From contig CAVXME010000002.1 in the NCBI GenBank assembly GCA_963762965.1, positions 1 through 64,000 of the forward strand: a DNA stretch of 64,000 nt, written 5' to 3'. Shown piece after piece: positions 17,798 through 27,578 of this stretch; position 1 is the stretch's first letter; each line of letters starts with the position of its first letter. A program made the position numbers and the translations under genes. Below the pieces are notes generated by a model. That model did not search any database, was not told where the DNA came from, and worked only from the letters and a program-made list of their open reading frames with translations. Source of the DNA: DATBAX01 sp963762965. Its GTDB lineage: Bacteria > Acidobacteriota > Terriglobia > Terriglobales > Acidobacteriaceae.

Positions 17798-18349
17798 ATG
17801 GGTTCAATGAAGTCCATTGCGACCACTTTGCCGGGAGTTCTGCTCCTGGAACCGCGAGTTTTCGGAGATGATCGCGGGTTCTTTCTGGAGAGCTATAGCG
17901 AAAAAGTTTTTGCGGAGATTGGCATTCCAGAACGGTTCGTCCAGGACAATCATTCGTTTTCAACCCACAATGTTGTACGCGGCCTGCATTACCAGGCAGC
18001 CCATCCTCAAGGCAAGCTGGTACGGGCCATCACGGGTGAGATATTTGACGTAGCGGTGGACTTGCGTCGGAGTTCTCCCACCTTCGGGAAATGGCATGGC
18101 GAGATACTCTCCGGCGAAAACAAGCGCATGTTGTGGATCCCCGCCGGCTTCGCCCACGGTTTTAGCGTTCTTTCCCCGGACGCACACGTGCTCTACAAAG
18201 CCACGGATTTTTACCATCCCCAATCCGAGCGCACGGTGATTTGGAATGATGCTCAGTTGGGGATCAACTGGCGGCTTCAGGGTGAAGCCGTGATTTCCGC
18301 CAAAGATCTGCTAGGTGTCTCTTTCCGGGAAGCTGAAACTTTCCCGTAG
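17798..18349 (+). CDS. rfbC: dTDP-4-dehydrorhamnose 3,5-epimerase
   Basis: The 183-residue cupin protein has FGDDRGFFLESY, then VVRGLHYQ (with the catalytic His) and the C-terminal part TVIWNDAQLGINW, all typical of RmlC. It inverts C3 and C5 of dTDP-4-keto-6-deoxyglucose. The ATG at 17798 is the likely start; another ATG in frame lies 12 bases on. It closes the rfbBAC run; a convergent lipoprotein gene follows after 23 bases. Confidence 0.95.
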   Translation: MGSMKSIATTLPGVLLLEPRVFGDDRGFFLESYSEKVFAEIGIPERFVQDNHSFSTHNVVRGLHYQAAHPQGKLVRAITGEIFDVAVDLRRSSPTFGKWHGEILSGENKRMLWIPAGFAHGFSVLSPDAHVLYKATDFYHPQSERTVIWNDAQLGINWRLQGEAVISAKDLLGVSFREAETFP

Positions 18350-18372
18350 TTCCCAGGCGAATTGCAGCAGGC

Positions 18373-19023
18373 TTATGGAATGACAGCTTTTGCTTGGTTC
18401 GAGTAGGTGCTCTCGACCGAATCGGAATCGACAGCCGTCGCCACATAGTAGTAGGTCGATGAGGATTGAACAGAACTATCCACGAAGTTGGTGTCATTCA
18501 CCGGAGAAGAAGTCAGTTTTGTTGAGTAGGGGCCGCCCGAAGCTGTACCGCGATAGACGTTGTAGCCCACCACCGAGGAAGTACTGGCTGTCCAGGACAG
18601 GCTCACGGTATGGGAACCCGACTGGGTACCCGTTCCGCTAAGCGTGGTACTTGGAGTATCGGAGGCATCACTGATAAATGTAAGGCTGCCGGGGGAGCTG
18701 CCGGCAGATTGCGGCATAAACGTCACCGTGAAGGAAACGCTCTGGCCCGCTGCCACGGTCACAGGAAATGTGATTCCGCTCAGCGAATATCCCTCACCGG
18801 ACTGGTCGACGGTCGAAACCGTGACAGTCGAGCTGCTGGCTGTGAGGGATCCCGTTTTGGAAGAACTGCTGCCCACCGCCACGCTGCCGAAAGCCACGGT
18901 CGTGGGTGACACCGAAAGCTGTCCGGGGCTTGGGGCCGTCTTAGAGGTGGCTGGCGCAAGGCTGCACCCGGCGAGTAGAGCAGTTGCCAGGAACACCAAC
19001 CCCAATAAATAGCTTCTCCGCAT
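18373..19023 (-). CDS. Secreted lipoprotein: choice-of-anchor (ASH-like) domain plus Fn3
   Basis: The N-terminus (MRRSYLLGLVFLATALLAGC) is a type II signal peptide with lipobox LLAGC. Residues about 35-130 form one beta-sandwich of the 'choice-of-anchor D' type (LSVSPTTVAFGSVAVGS start, ending LSGTG). Residues 135-216 are a fibronectin type III-like domain (WTASTSSVVGYNVYRGTASG). Probably anchored in a membrane and exposed; ligand unknown. It is the shortest of three paralogues on the same strand (with 19318-20583 and 20821-24067). Confidence 0.8.
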   Translation of the reverse strand: MRRSYLLGLVFLATALLAGCSLAPATSKTAPSPGQLSVSPTTVAFGSVAVGSSSSKTGSLTASSSTVTVSTVDQSGEGYSLSGITFPVTVAAGQSVSFTVTFMPQSAGSSPGSLTFISDASDTPSTTLSGTGTQSGSHTVSLSWTASTSSVVGYNVYRGTASGGPYSTKLTSSPVNDTNFVDSSVQSSSTYYYVATAVDSDSVESTYSNQAKAVIP

Positions 19024-19317
19024 CGATCAATACCTCTCCAGACAATTATTCCGGCTCGGTTGCGGGACAGCTAGAGTCCCGAAATACATGTTCCCGCGCA
19101 AGGGCTGACCCGGTACTTAGGTAACTCAGCCAGCCACGGGAATGGAAGGCTAATTCAGGATTCGTCTTCCGTAAGTCTGGAGCCTTCAAACTAAGAGCCT
19201 AGAGAATTTGGGGGATTGTAAACTGTCCGAGGGCTGGAATTTTCCACAGCCATGCCCCTAGGTGTGGGGCATAGGAACTAATGAATTTGGGGGAGCGGGA
19301 ACCCCGCTCCTGCCCAC

Positions 19318-20583
19318 TTACGGTATGACGGCTTCTACTTCGTTGGAGTAACTGCTCTCCACCCCATCGGTTCCGACCGCCGTCGTAACATAATAGTAGG
19401 TCTTTCCCGATTGCACCGTGTTGTCGCTGTAGGAAGTGCTTGCGTCCAGGGACGCAGTGGTTAGCTTGGAAAATGGCCCGGAGGATGCGCTGCCACGATA
19501 GACATTGTAGCCTTCCACGCTGGAAGAACTGGCCTGCCAGGAAAGAGCCACGCTATACGATCCCGCTGCGATACCGGTTCCGGCGAGCGACTCCGTTGCT
19601 TGCGATGCATTCCCTGCAAAAGTAAAGTCGGCTGAAGCCGCGCCGGTAGATTGCGGCGTGAACGTTGCCGTGAATGTCACGCTGCTACCAGCGGAAATCG
19701 TCAGCGGAAAAGAAAGACCCGTAAGAGAGAATTCGGAACTGGTTACGCTGGCGCCAGAGACGACTACGCTGGCCCCCGAGGCGCTCAAAGTCCCCGTCAG
19801 ACTGGCGCTTGATCCAACCGTGACTTTACCGAAGGTCAAGCTTCCGGGAGTCACGCTCAGAACTCCCGCGGCGCCGGCCGTGCCGGAGAGCGCGATCGCC
19901 AAGTTCGGGCTGTTGGAGACGACGGAGATAGTTCCGCTTACGGTATTGGTGCTGGTAGGAGTAAAGGTCACGTTGAGCGTCATACTGTCGCCCGACGCCA
20001 AAGTGAGTGGCAGACTCGGCTCAGCCACACTGAACTGCGAGCCCTTCATTTTGGTGGCCGAAACGGTGATGCTGGAGCTCCCGGAGTTGGTCAGTGTTTC
20101 CGGCAGGGTTTGGCTGCTGCCCACCTGAATCCCTCCAAAGCTCAGACTCGATGCACTGGGCACGAGCGATTCCGAGTACGTGCCTCCTCCATAAACATTA
20201 AGATCCAGGTGGGAGTCCGAAGCATTGCTGGTGAGGACGAAGGCCGCACTGATGTGCCCGACAAAGCCCGGCGTGAAGGTGACCGTGATTTGAGTACTCT
20301 GACCCGCCGCCAAAGTTATTGGCGTCTTCAAGCTACAGCTGAAATTCGAATTGGTCCGGGTCATTTTTGAGATGGTTACACTTGACGTTCCGGTGTTCGT
20401 CAAGGTTACCGGATGGCTCTTGGACTGGCCGACTGGGACGCCACCAAACCAAATGCTGGTTTGTGAGAGTGTCAGGGTTCGAGTTGCGGCTGGAGCGAAA
20501 TTCGCCGTGGAAATCAGAAAGACTCCGATGGCGATGCTCATCGAGACAAGTCTTCCGAGGGCACTTGGGGGGAGTGAACTCAT
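19318..20583 (-). CDS. Secreted protein with three choice-of-anchor domains plus Fn3
   Basis: Three tandem beta-sandwich repeats of about 100 residues (each opening with a 'SxxSFGxVxVG' segment and closing with LSGT/GGGT-like ends) are followed by a C-terminal Fn3-like domain (SWQASSSSVEGYNVYRGSASS). The frame is open to 20649, but the better start is ATG at 20581-20583, which puts a hydrophobic signal (MSIAIGVFLISTANFAPAA) near the N-terminus. There is no lipobox, so it is probably secreted. Paralogue of its two neighbours. An AAGTGCAA inverted repeat lies about 80 bases upstream. Confidence 0.75.
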   Translation of the reverse strand: MSSLPPSALGRLVSMSIAIGVFLISTANFAPAATRTLTLSQTSIWFGGVPVGQSKSHPVTLTNTGTSSVTISKMTRTNSNFSCSLKTPITLAAGQSTQITVTFTPGFVGHISAAFVLTSNASDSHLDLNVYGGGTYSESLVPSASSLSFGGIQVGSSQTLPETLTNSGSSSITVSATKMKGSQFSVAEPSLPLTLASGDSMTLNVTFTPTSTNTVSGTISVVSNSPNLAIALSGTAGAAGVLSVTPGSLTFGKVTVGSSASLTGTLSASGASVVVSGASVTSSEFSLTGLSFPLTISAGSSVTFTATFTPQSTGAASADFTFAGNASQATESLAGTGIAAGSYSVALSWQASSSSVEGYNVYRGSASSGPFSKLTTASLDASTSYSDNTVQSGKTYYYVTTAVGTDGVESSYSNEVEAVIP

Positions 20584-20658
20584 GACTAGAAGTTTTAATG
20601 GTTGAAGCCGGCGAGGAGAAGGTCTCGGGAGTACATCCCGAGGTGGCATTACTTACTA

Positions 20659-20678
20659 AAGTGCAAAGTGTTGCACTT
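20659..20678. promoter_or_regulatory. Inverted repeat AAGTGCAA-N4-TTGCACTT, possible operator
   Basis: A perfect 8-base inverted repeat with a 4-base spacer upstream of the secreted protein gene 19318-20583. Similar TGCAA..TTGCACTTT-like sequences occur at 27396-27415 and, less well, at 24141-24157 and near 31748, all in gaps next to minus-strand genes. It is probably a protein-binding site; the regulator is unknown. Confidence 0.4.
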
Positions 20679-20820
20679 CAGACCCCTTTACTCCGCGATA
20701 GGATTCTGATCTCGATCGGGGCGAGGTCGCAATCGGCTCGATGGGCTAATTCATCTTGGTTAAGACATCCCGGGTTTCGCCTAATTGAAGCCAGTCCGGA
20801 CCATTTGAGAGTCGAGCTTT

Positions 20821-23800
20821 CTAAGGAGTCGGGATGGTCGCAGAAACTTCATTCGAATAGGTGCTTTCCACTCCTTCGGAATCCACCGCAGTGGTCAGGT
20901 AATAGTAGGTGGAACCGGACGTGACCGAGGAGTCCGTGTAGCTTGTGGTGGCATCCGAGGCCGAGTTGATCTTCGTATATGGTCCGCCCGATGCTGTACC
21001 ACGATAAACGTTATATCCAACCACGGAGGACGTACTCGCGTCCCAGGTAAGAGCGACCTGGTGCTGGACGGGGGCTACGCCCGTTCCTGTCAGCGACTCC
21101 ACGGCAGGCGTGTTGGAAGCATTACTTGCGAAGGTCACGCTGGCCGATGCCACCCCGCTGGCTTGCGGAGTGAACGTCATGGTGAACGACGCACTTTGCC
21201 CGGCCGAAAGAGTCAAGGGAAACGAGATTCCGCTCAGAACAAACTCAGATGTGCTGGGAGTGCCGGAAGAAATGGTCACACTCGTGCCAGCGGCGTTCAA
21301 GCTTCCAGTCAGGCTCTGACTATTTCCCACGGTGACACTGCCGAAAGTTAAGGTGGTGGGTGAAACCGTCAGCTGTCCGGGTGCTGTGCCCGTGCCGGCA
21401 AGTGAAACCGTTAGAGTTGCATTGGAGGCATTGGAGACGACAGAAATGCTTCCCGTAACGGCACCAGCAGTTTGCGGAGTGAACATCGCGCTGAAAGTGA
21501 GGCTTTGCCCGGCGGTGAGAGTAAGGGGCAAATCCAGGCCGGGGACGCTGAATCCGGTTCCGCTGACGTTGGCCTGGGAGATGGTCACGCTCGATCCGCC
21601 AGTATTGGTAATGGTCTCCGACGAGGTGGCGCTGCTACCGGTTTGCACGCTGCCAAAACTTATACTCGACTGCGATGCTGCCAGGGTTCCTGGGCTGACA
21701 CCTGTGCCGGAAAGCCCAATGTTTAATGTGGAGTTGGAAGCATTGCTGGTCACGCTGAGGCTGCCGCTGACGGCGCCACTGGCCTGTGGCGCAAACGCGA
21801 CGGTGAAGCTGGTGCTCTGACCGGCCGCAAGAGTCAGCGGTAGAGAGATTCCACTGACACTAAATCCCGAACCGGTGGCGGCGGCTTGCGAAATGGTGAC
21901 GCTCGATCCGCCGGAATTGGTGAGCGTCTCAGACGCAGTCTGGCTGGCGCCAGTTTGGACGTTGCCGAAGCTGACGCTGGATGGGCTGGCAGTGAGTGAT
22001 CCAGCGGTCACGCCCGTTCCAGAGAGCGCCACGGAAAGTGTGGAATTGGAAGCATTGCTGGTCACGCTGAGGCTTCCGCTGACAGCGCCGCTGGCCTGTG
22101 GCGCAAACGCGACGCTGAAGCTGGTGCTCTGACCGGCCGCAAGAGTCAGCGGCAAGTGTGATTCCGCTCACGCTGAATCCGGAACCGGTTGCAGAAGCTT
22201 GCGAAATGGTGACGCTCGATCCACCGGAGTTGGTAAGCGTCTCAGATGCGGTCTGGCTGCTTCCGGTCTGAACGCTGCCGAAGCTCACACTGGATGGACT
22301 GGCGGTGAGTGATCCGGCGGTCACGCCCGTTCCTGAGAGTGGCACCGTGAGTGTTGCGTTGGAAGCATTGCTGGTCACGCTAAGGCTGCCGCTGACAGCG
22401 CCGCTGGCCTGCGGCGCAAAAGCGACGGTGAAGCTGGTGCTCTGACCGGACGCAAGAGTCAGCGGCAGAGAGATTCCACTGACACTAAATCCTGAACCGG
22501 TGGCGGCGGCTTGCGAAATGGTAACGCTCGATCCGCCGGAGTTGGTGAGCGTCTCAGACGCAGTCTGACTCGTACCGGTCTGAACGCTGCCGAAACTCAC
22601 GCTGGATGGGCTGGCGGTGAGTGATCCTGCCGTAACGCCCGTGCCAGAAAGCGCCACGGAAAGTGTGGAATTGGAAGCATTGCTGGTCACACTGAGGCTG
22701 CCGCTGACAGCGCCGCTGGCCTGTGGCGCAAAGGCGACGGTGAAGCTGGTGCTCTGACCGGCCGCAAGAGTCAGCGGTAAGGAGATTCCACTGACACTGA
22801 ATCCTGTACCGGTCGCGGCGGCTTGCGAAATGGTGACGCTCGATCCACCGGAGTTGGTGAGCGTCTCAGACGCAGACTGGCTGCTGCCGGTCTGAACGCT
22901 GCCGAAACTCACACTGGATGGGCTGGCAGTCAGCGATCCGGCGGTCACGCCGGTGCCGGCCAGGCTGGTATTTACCGTTGCGTTCGACGCATTGCTAGAG
23001 ATCGCGACATTTCCCGAAACCGTCCCCGCCGACTGGGGGGCGAACACAACGTTGAAATTCGTGCTCTGTCCGGCGGCGAGCGTTAGCGGCAAGCTTAATC
23101 CGGTTACGCTGAATCCTGTCCCCGTGACCGCCGCCTGACTGACGGTTACGCTGGAACCGCCGGTGTTGGTCAACGTGGCGGAAAGGCTTAGAGATTTGCC
23201 GACGGTAATGCTCCCGAAGTTAAGACTTGAAGTGGATGTCAGCTGGCCGGGGTTGTCTGCCATGCCGGATAAGGGGATGCTGAGGCTCTGATCGGCCCCG
23301 CCGTTTGCGGCGGCCTGCGCGTTCGCTTTCGCGACCACAGCCGCGCCTGCGCGGTGATAGTGGCCCCGTCGGTCGTGGGCCCATCCCGCCGCTTCTGTTG
23401 CCACTAGGATGGTGCCGCTGGCGGCTCCACTGGTAGCCGGGGTAAAGGTCACGTTGAAGGCCGCGCTCTGATTCGGTTTCAGAGTGATCGGCAAAGTCAG
23501 ACCACTCAGTTGGAAGTCGCTCTCGCTGGGAGCTGCCTGTGAAATGGTGAGATTGGTGCCTCCCGCATTGGTGAAGCTCTCCGCCACGGTTTGGCTTTTC
23601 CCGACCTGCACCGTCCCAAAACTAATGCTGGAGGGACTGGCCGCAAGCACTCCCGGCGCGACCGCGGTTCCGGAAAGATTCAGCGTAAGCGAGGCTGGCC
23701 CGCTATTGGCCAAAACGATCGTGCCCGTGGGTTGGCCAGCGGAAGTGGGAGTGAAGGTAACGCTCAGCGCTGCTTGTTCGCCGGCGGCCAGAGTGATCGG

Positions 23801-24067
23801 GAAAGTGGGCGAGCTAATGGCAAACTCCGCTCCGCTAAGAGTTGCGGAGGAAATTGTGATGCTGGAGCTGCTTGAATTCACCAGCGTATCGTTCACCACC
23901 GTGTAGTCACCCAGGACCACCGTGCCAAAATTCATGGTGGTATTTCCCGGGGTAATTCCAGTGGATTGACTCTGATGAGGGGAAGCGTCAAGGACCATGC
24001 AGCCAAACAGCGGGGCCAGGGCCAGCAGCAAAAGCAGGGCATTCCAACGCGATCTGAGATCCGTCAC
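20821..24067 (-). pseudogene. Large repeat lipoprotein (choice-of-anchor repeats plus Fn3), split by a frameshift at about 22155
   Basis: The two frames 24067-22150 and 22155-20821 together give one protein of about 1080 residues: a signal with lipobox-like LFGC, eight or nine beta-sandwich repeats of about 105 residues, and a C-terminal Fn3-like domain. At 22153-22158 one extra base turns the expected Ile-Thr-Leu-Pro-Leu-Thr-Leu into Ile-Thr-Leu-Ala-Ala-Asp. Both sides of the break remain fully conserved, so a sequencing error or very recent mutation is likely. The start is probably GTG at 24065-24067 (Val-Thr-Asp-Leu-Arg before the hydrophobic core). Probably an envelope-anchored adhesin or matrix-type protein; ligand unknown. 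Confidence 0.8.
21650..22975 (-). repeat. Tandem DNA repeats of about 315 bases inside the lipoprotein gene
   Basis: Four to five units of 312-316 bases are nearly identical at DNA level. For example the motif GAAGCATTGCTGGTCAC recurs near 21740, 22050, 22365 and 22680. Each unit encodes one beta-sandwich repeat. Such identity points to recent unit duplication or gene conversion, and it also makes assembly errors likely here. Confidence 0.85.
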
Positions 24068-24100
24068 CGAAGACCTCTCGTCTAGCCGTAATTCGTACAA

Positions 24101-24416
24101 TCACGGCGGGGGATTTTCGTCGGCTGCAAGCACCCGATTCAAAAAGTGTTTTGCAGCAGGCACAGTGTGCGGCTTGGAAACCGGATGGCATAGATCGCAG
24201 AAGACCAGTTGAGTTGCGAGATCGGCCCCGGATTTCACTGGGCCTATCCGACGAAGAAATTCGGAATATGGCGCGCGCGAGGCTTGTACTCTGGTAATGT
24301 GGGTTTTCCTAAAGTTATTCTCGCGGCGGGTTTAAGTTCGATGAACTATAGAGTGGTCCGCAGCACGGATGCTCGCATAAAATAGCGCTGCGGCGTAAGG
24401 TTGGACAGGCAGAAAA
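24101..24416. other. Intergenic region without a recognised gene
   Basis: 316 bases between divergent genes (the repeat lipoprotein and the pseudokinase-TonB gene). I see no convincing small gene or RNA. An AAAAAGTGTTTTGCAGC stretch at 24141-24157 resembles the TGCAA/TTGCACTTT-type motif seen near 20659 and 27396. Promoters for both flanking genes should lie here. Confidence 0.5.
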
Positions 24417-25775
24417 ATGACCGAGCCTTGGAAAGAATGCGAAGGCCAAGTCGTCGATGGGAAATTCCATCTGCGTCAGTATGTGGGAGGTTCAGACCAC
24501 AGTGCCGTGTTCCTCACCGAGCTCGACCAACCAGCGCCCCGACCGGCTGCCATCAAATTCGTTCCCGCGGACCCGGAGCACAGTCAGATTCAAATTTCAC
24601 GATGGCAACGGGCGGCGAGCCTTTCTCACCCTCATCTGATCCAGATTTTTCATACCGGGCGATGCAGGCTCGGCGGCCGGGATCTGCTCTTCGTGGTGAC
24701 GGAATATGCGGAAGAGAACCTGTCACAAATTCTTCCGCAGCGGGCGCTTGGCCCCGAGGAAACGCGAGAAATGCTCCCTCCCGTGCTGGGTGTTCTGGCT
24801 TACCTTCACGGCCAGGGCTTGGTACACGGTAACTTAAAACCGTCAAATATCATGGCGGTGCATGATCAATTGAAGATCTCGAGCGATGGAGTCTGCGAAG
24901 CTGGAGAGAAGATGGTGCAAGTGCCAGACCTCTTCAACGCTCCGGAAGCCTCGACTGGATTGACGCCGGCCTCCGATGTCTGGTCGCTCGGCATGACGCT
25001 GGTGGAGGTTTTGACGCAGCACCCGCTTCAGTGGGACGGAGCTGCGATGGGAGAGCCCGTCATACCGGAGAGTGTGGCGCCGCCATTTCGAAACGTCGCC
25101 AGTCATTGTCTGCGCCAGGATCCACAACGTCGCTGGACCATCGCCGAAATCGCGGCCGGCTTGCGGACGTCTATGCCAGACTCTCGAAAACGGACTACGA
25201 CTGCAATTCCTTCCGAACTGGATTCAAACCGGCCGCTGACCAAGTCGCGCTTTGTCGGTCCCCTGGTTGCGGTAGCAGTTCTTCTGGTAGTGATCATGGG
25301 TGGCCGCCAGCTTCTCAACCGTCATTCCGAGCCTGCACCGAGTTCTTCTCAGGTTGCCCCATCTGCCGTTGGCCCCTCGGCGACTGCGCCACCAGAAGAG
25401 AAGGCAGAGCCAGTTACTCAAGAAGTAAAGCCCATGGCGACCGCCAAAACCGCGCATTCCGGCTCGGTCCCCGGCTCGGTGGTGCAACAGGTTTTACCCG
25501 AGGTCTCGCGGAGCGCGAGAGAAACCATTCAAGGCAGGGTGAAAGTCAAAGTTCGAGTTGACGTGGATCCGTCGGGAAATGTAGTGGAAGCCAAGTTCGA
25601 ATCGGCGGGCCCAAGCAAATATTTTGCCAACAAATCACTGGAGGCGGCCCGGCATTGGAAATTTACCCCGCCGCAAGCGGACGGTCAGGCCGTGGCCAGC
25701 CAATGGGTCTTGAAATTTGCCATTGGGAAAACTTCAACCACCGTCCAACCCAACCAGGCAAAGCCCAAGCCGTGA
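24417..25775 (+). CDS. Pseudokinase-TonB fusion protein
   Basis: The 452-residue protein has an N-terminal Ser/Thr kinase fold (about residues 10-250), one membrane segment (279-297) and a C-terminal TonB-type domain (about 350-440; GRVKVKVRVDVDPSGNVVEA, ending in RHWKFTPP). The ATP-binding Lys47 (AAIKF), Lys141/Asn144, the APE (175-177) and Asp187 are kept. The catalytic loop reads His-Gly-Asn (137-139) instead of His-Arg-Asp, the DFG site reads Ser-Asp-Gly (156-158), and the Gly loop is degenerate. It is therefore probably a non-catalytic sensor coupled across the inner membrane to a TonB domain that contacts outer-membrane receptors. Function is inferred. Confidence 0.85.
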   Translation: MTEPWKECEGQVVDGKFHLRQYVGGSDHSAVFLTELDQPAPRPAAIKFVPADPEHSQIQISRWQRAASLSHPHLIQIFHTGRCRLGGRDLLFVVTEYAEENLSQILPQRALGPEETREMLPPVLGVLAYLHGQGLVHGNLKPSNIMAVHDQLKISSDGVCEAGEKMVQVPDLFNAPEASTGLTPASDVWSLGMTLVEVLTQHPLQWDGAAMGEPVIPESVAPPFRNVASHCLRQDPQRRWTIAEIAAGLRTSMPDSRKRTTTAIPSELDSNRPLTKSRFVGPLVAVAVLLVVIMGGRQLLNRHSEPAPSSSQVAPSAVGPSATAPPEEKAEPVTQEVKPMATAKTAHSGSVPGSVVQQVLPEVSRSARETIQGRVKVKVRVDVDPSGNVVEAKFESAGPSKYFANKSLEAARHWKFTPPQADGQAVASQWVLKFAIGKTSTTVQPNQAKPKP

Positions 25776-25798
25776 TTTTCAGCTCCACAAAAGCGGTT

Positions 25799-27265
25799 CT
25801 AGGCGCGAACGAAGTCGATGTATCCCCGTTGAACGTCGGTGCGAGTCAACTTCACTCGCAGTTTATCTCCTACATCCAGACCCTGCTGTCCTTGTACCAG
25901 CATGCCCTCCGTATGCGGCTGTAGCACCCGGACAAAGGTTCCTTTCTCGGATGCCCCGGTGACAATCGCGTCAAAGGTTTCGCCAATCCTGCGGCTCATC
26001 GCAATGGCGGCCAGGCGCTTTGCCATGGCTCGCTCAACTTTCCGTGCAGCGTCCCCCTTTTGCGTGCAGTTGCTGGCAATGGCCGTGAGCTCGTTGTCGG
26101 AATACGGGTTGGGTTTGCCCGCCAGCAAAGCTTTGAGCAACCTTTGCGTGACGATATCAGGGAAGCGCCGGTTCGGGGCGGTGGAGTGGGTGTAATCCAG
26201 AACGGCGAGGCCGAAGTGGCCTTGCACCGGATCTCCCGGACGCTCCAAGACATATTCGCCCGGGCCAATCAGCTTGATGACGGCCAGCGACAGATCGGCG
26301 AAGTGGTCGGGATCAGCCGCCTGGCGTTGTATCAACATATCGTTGAGGGCCTTGGAATCGGGTTGGGCGGGAAGTTTTATATTGTGCGTTGCCGCCAGTT
26401 GGACGATCCGGTCCCAGCGCTCGGGAGTTTTCACGATGCGTCGTAGCGATGAAACCTTTTCCAGCCTGCGCGCCACCACGCCGTTGGCGGCGATCATGAA
26501 ATCCTCGATCAACTCCGTGGCGCGGTTTTTCTCCAGATTCACCACGTCCACCACTTCCTGATGGACCAGGATGGGAGTCACCTCGGCTGTGGCCAGATTG
26601 AGCGCGCCCTGTTGATAGCGCAACTTGCGGAGCAGCTGCGCCACCTGGTCCTGCAACTTGAGCTGGGCTTGTAAATCGGTTGACGCGGCCACTTTCGGTG
26701 GCGCAGGGCCGGTACCCTCGAGCCATCCCCCAACGGCGTTATACGCAAGCTGCGCCTTGTTGTGCACGATGGCGCGATAAACATCTTCCGATCGCAGGGT
26801 GCCATCGGGTGAGACTACGAATTCGGTCACCACACTCAGCTTATCGCCGTTTTCGAGCAGGGAAGTCACACCGGTGGAAAGCTCGACCGGCAACATGGGA
26901 AAGATGCGGACTCCGGTATAAACCGACGTCGTCTCCTGCGCGGCGTACTGATCAATCGGTGTGCCCATGGGAACGAAGGCATCCACGTCCGCGATCCCGA
27001 CCAGCACCCTTACGTCGCCATTCGGCAGCCGCTCGGCCACTTCAATCTGGTCAAGGTCCCGCGAAGTGTCGTTATCAATGGATGACCAGAGCAGATTTCG
27101 CAGGTCTCGCACCGTGGGCCCTGCTACGATCTGCGGCGGATTGGCTTTCAGGTTCGCAAGCTGCTGCGGCACACCCGGAGGAAACTCCGGCTGAAAGCCG
27201 TATTGCATCATGACTTGTTTGGCGGTCGCTTGCAGGTCAACGTGAGGAAGGTGCGGATCGTTCAT
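25799..27265 (-). CDS. RNB-domain exoribonuclease (RNase II/R family)
   Basis: From the ATG at 27265 (GGGG ribosome site 5 bases upstream) the product is 488 residues. SIDNDTSRDLDQIEVAE is the Asp-rich RNB active-site motif, followed by VRVLVGIADVDAFVP. APNRRFPDIVTQRLLKALL is the conserved RNB C-terminal motif, and the last 75 residues are an S1-like RNA-binding domain. It lacks the N-terminal cold-shock domains of Escherichia coli RNase R, like the shorter RNB proteins of many bacteria. It degrades RNA 3' to 5'. An upstream extension to 27424 is open but poorly supported. Confidence 0.92.
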   Translation of the reverse strand: MNDPHLPHVDLQATAKQVMMQYGFQPEFPPGVPQQLANLKANPPQIVAGPTVRDLRNLLWSSIDNDTSRDLDQIEVAERLPNGDVRVLVGIADVDAFVPMGTPIDQYAAQETTSVYTGVRIFPMLPVELSTGVTSLLENGDKLSVVTEFVVSPDGTLRSEDVYRAIVHNKAQLAYNAVGGWLEGTGPAPPKVAASTDLQAQLKLQDQVAQLLRKLRYQQGALNLATAEVTPILVHQEVVDVVNLEKNRATELIEDFMIAANGVVARRLEKVSSLRRIVKTPERWDRIVQLAATHNIKLPAQPDSKALNDMLIQRQAADPDHFADLSLAVIKLIGPGEYVLERPGDPVQGHFGLAVLDYTHSTAPNRRFPDIVTQRLLKALLAGKPNPYSDNELTAIASNCTQKGDAARKVERAMAKRLAAIAMSRRIGETFDAIVTGASEKGTFVRVLQPHTEGMLVQGQQGLDVGDKLRVKLTRTDVQRGYIDFVRA

Positions 27266-27395
27266 GAAATCCCCGTTAGGATGAATAGGAAGACTAGAAA
27301 GGCTAACATGCGGCCCTTGGAATTTGGTGAAAGCGTCGCCTGGCTCGCCATTCGGACTCATTCGATCACGCAGTGTTGATGCGGTTTTGCAGGAT

Positions 27396-27415
27396 AAAAG
27401 TGCAATGTTTTGCAG
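27396..27415. promoter_or_regulatory. TGCAA..TTGCACTTT-type motif
   Basis: On the minus strand this reads CTGCAAAACATTGCACTTTT, close to the minus-strand form of the inverted repeat at 20659-20678 (TGCAACACTTTGCACTTTA). It lies about 130 bases upstream of the ribonuclease start. Possible operator or promoter element. Confidence 0.3.
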
Positions 27416-27578
27416 CCTAGGCAAGAATTAATAAAATGCAGGTTGACATATCCGCGCTGTCGTCAGAGACTTAGAGCTGCCCTCCCCCGCAACGCTTTCA
27501 CAAGTTAAAACAATAAAAGCATTTGATGCCGTGTGTACTCCCCTGCCTCTAACTGAATAACTGTTGTGCTTGGAGTTA

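Noticed and set aside
21650..22975. CRISPR-like array
   Set aside because: The repeats are long (about 315 bases) and code for protein domains without spacers.
22823..23906. Plus-strand open frames across the repeat gene
   Set aside because: Shadow frames of the repetitive minus-strand lipoprotein gene; their repeats mirror its codons.
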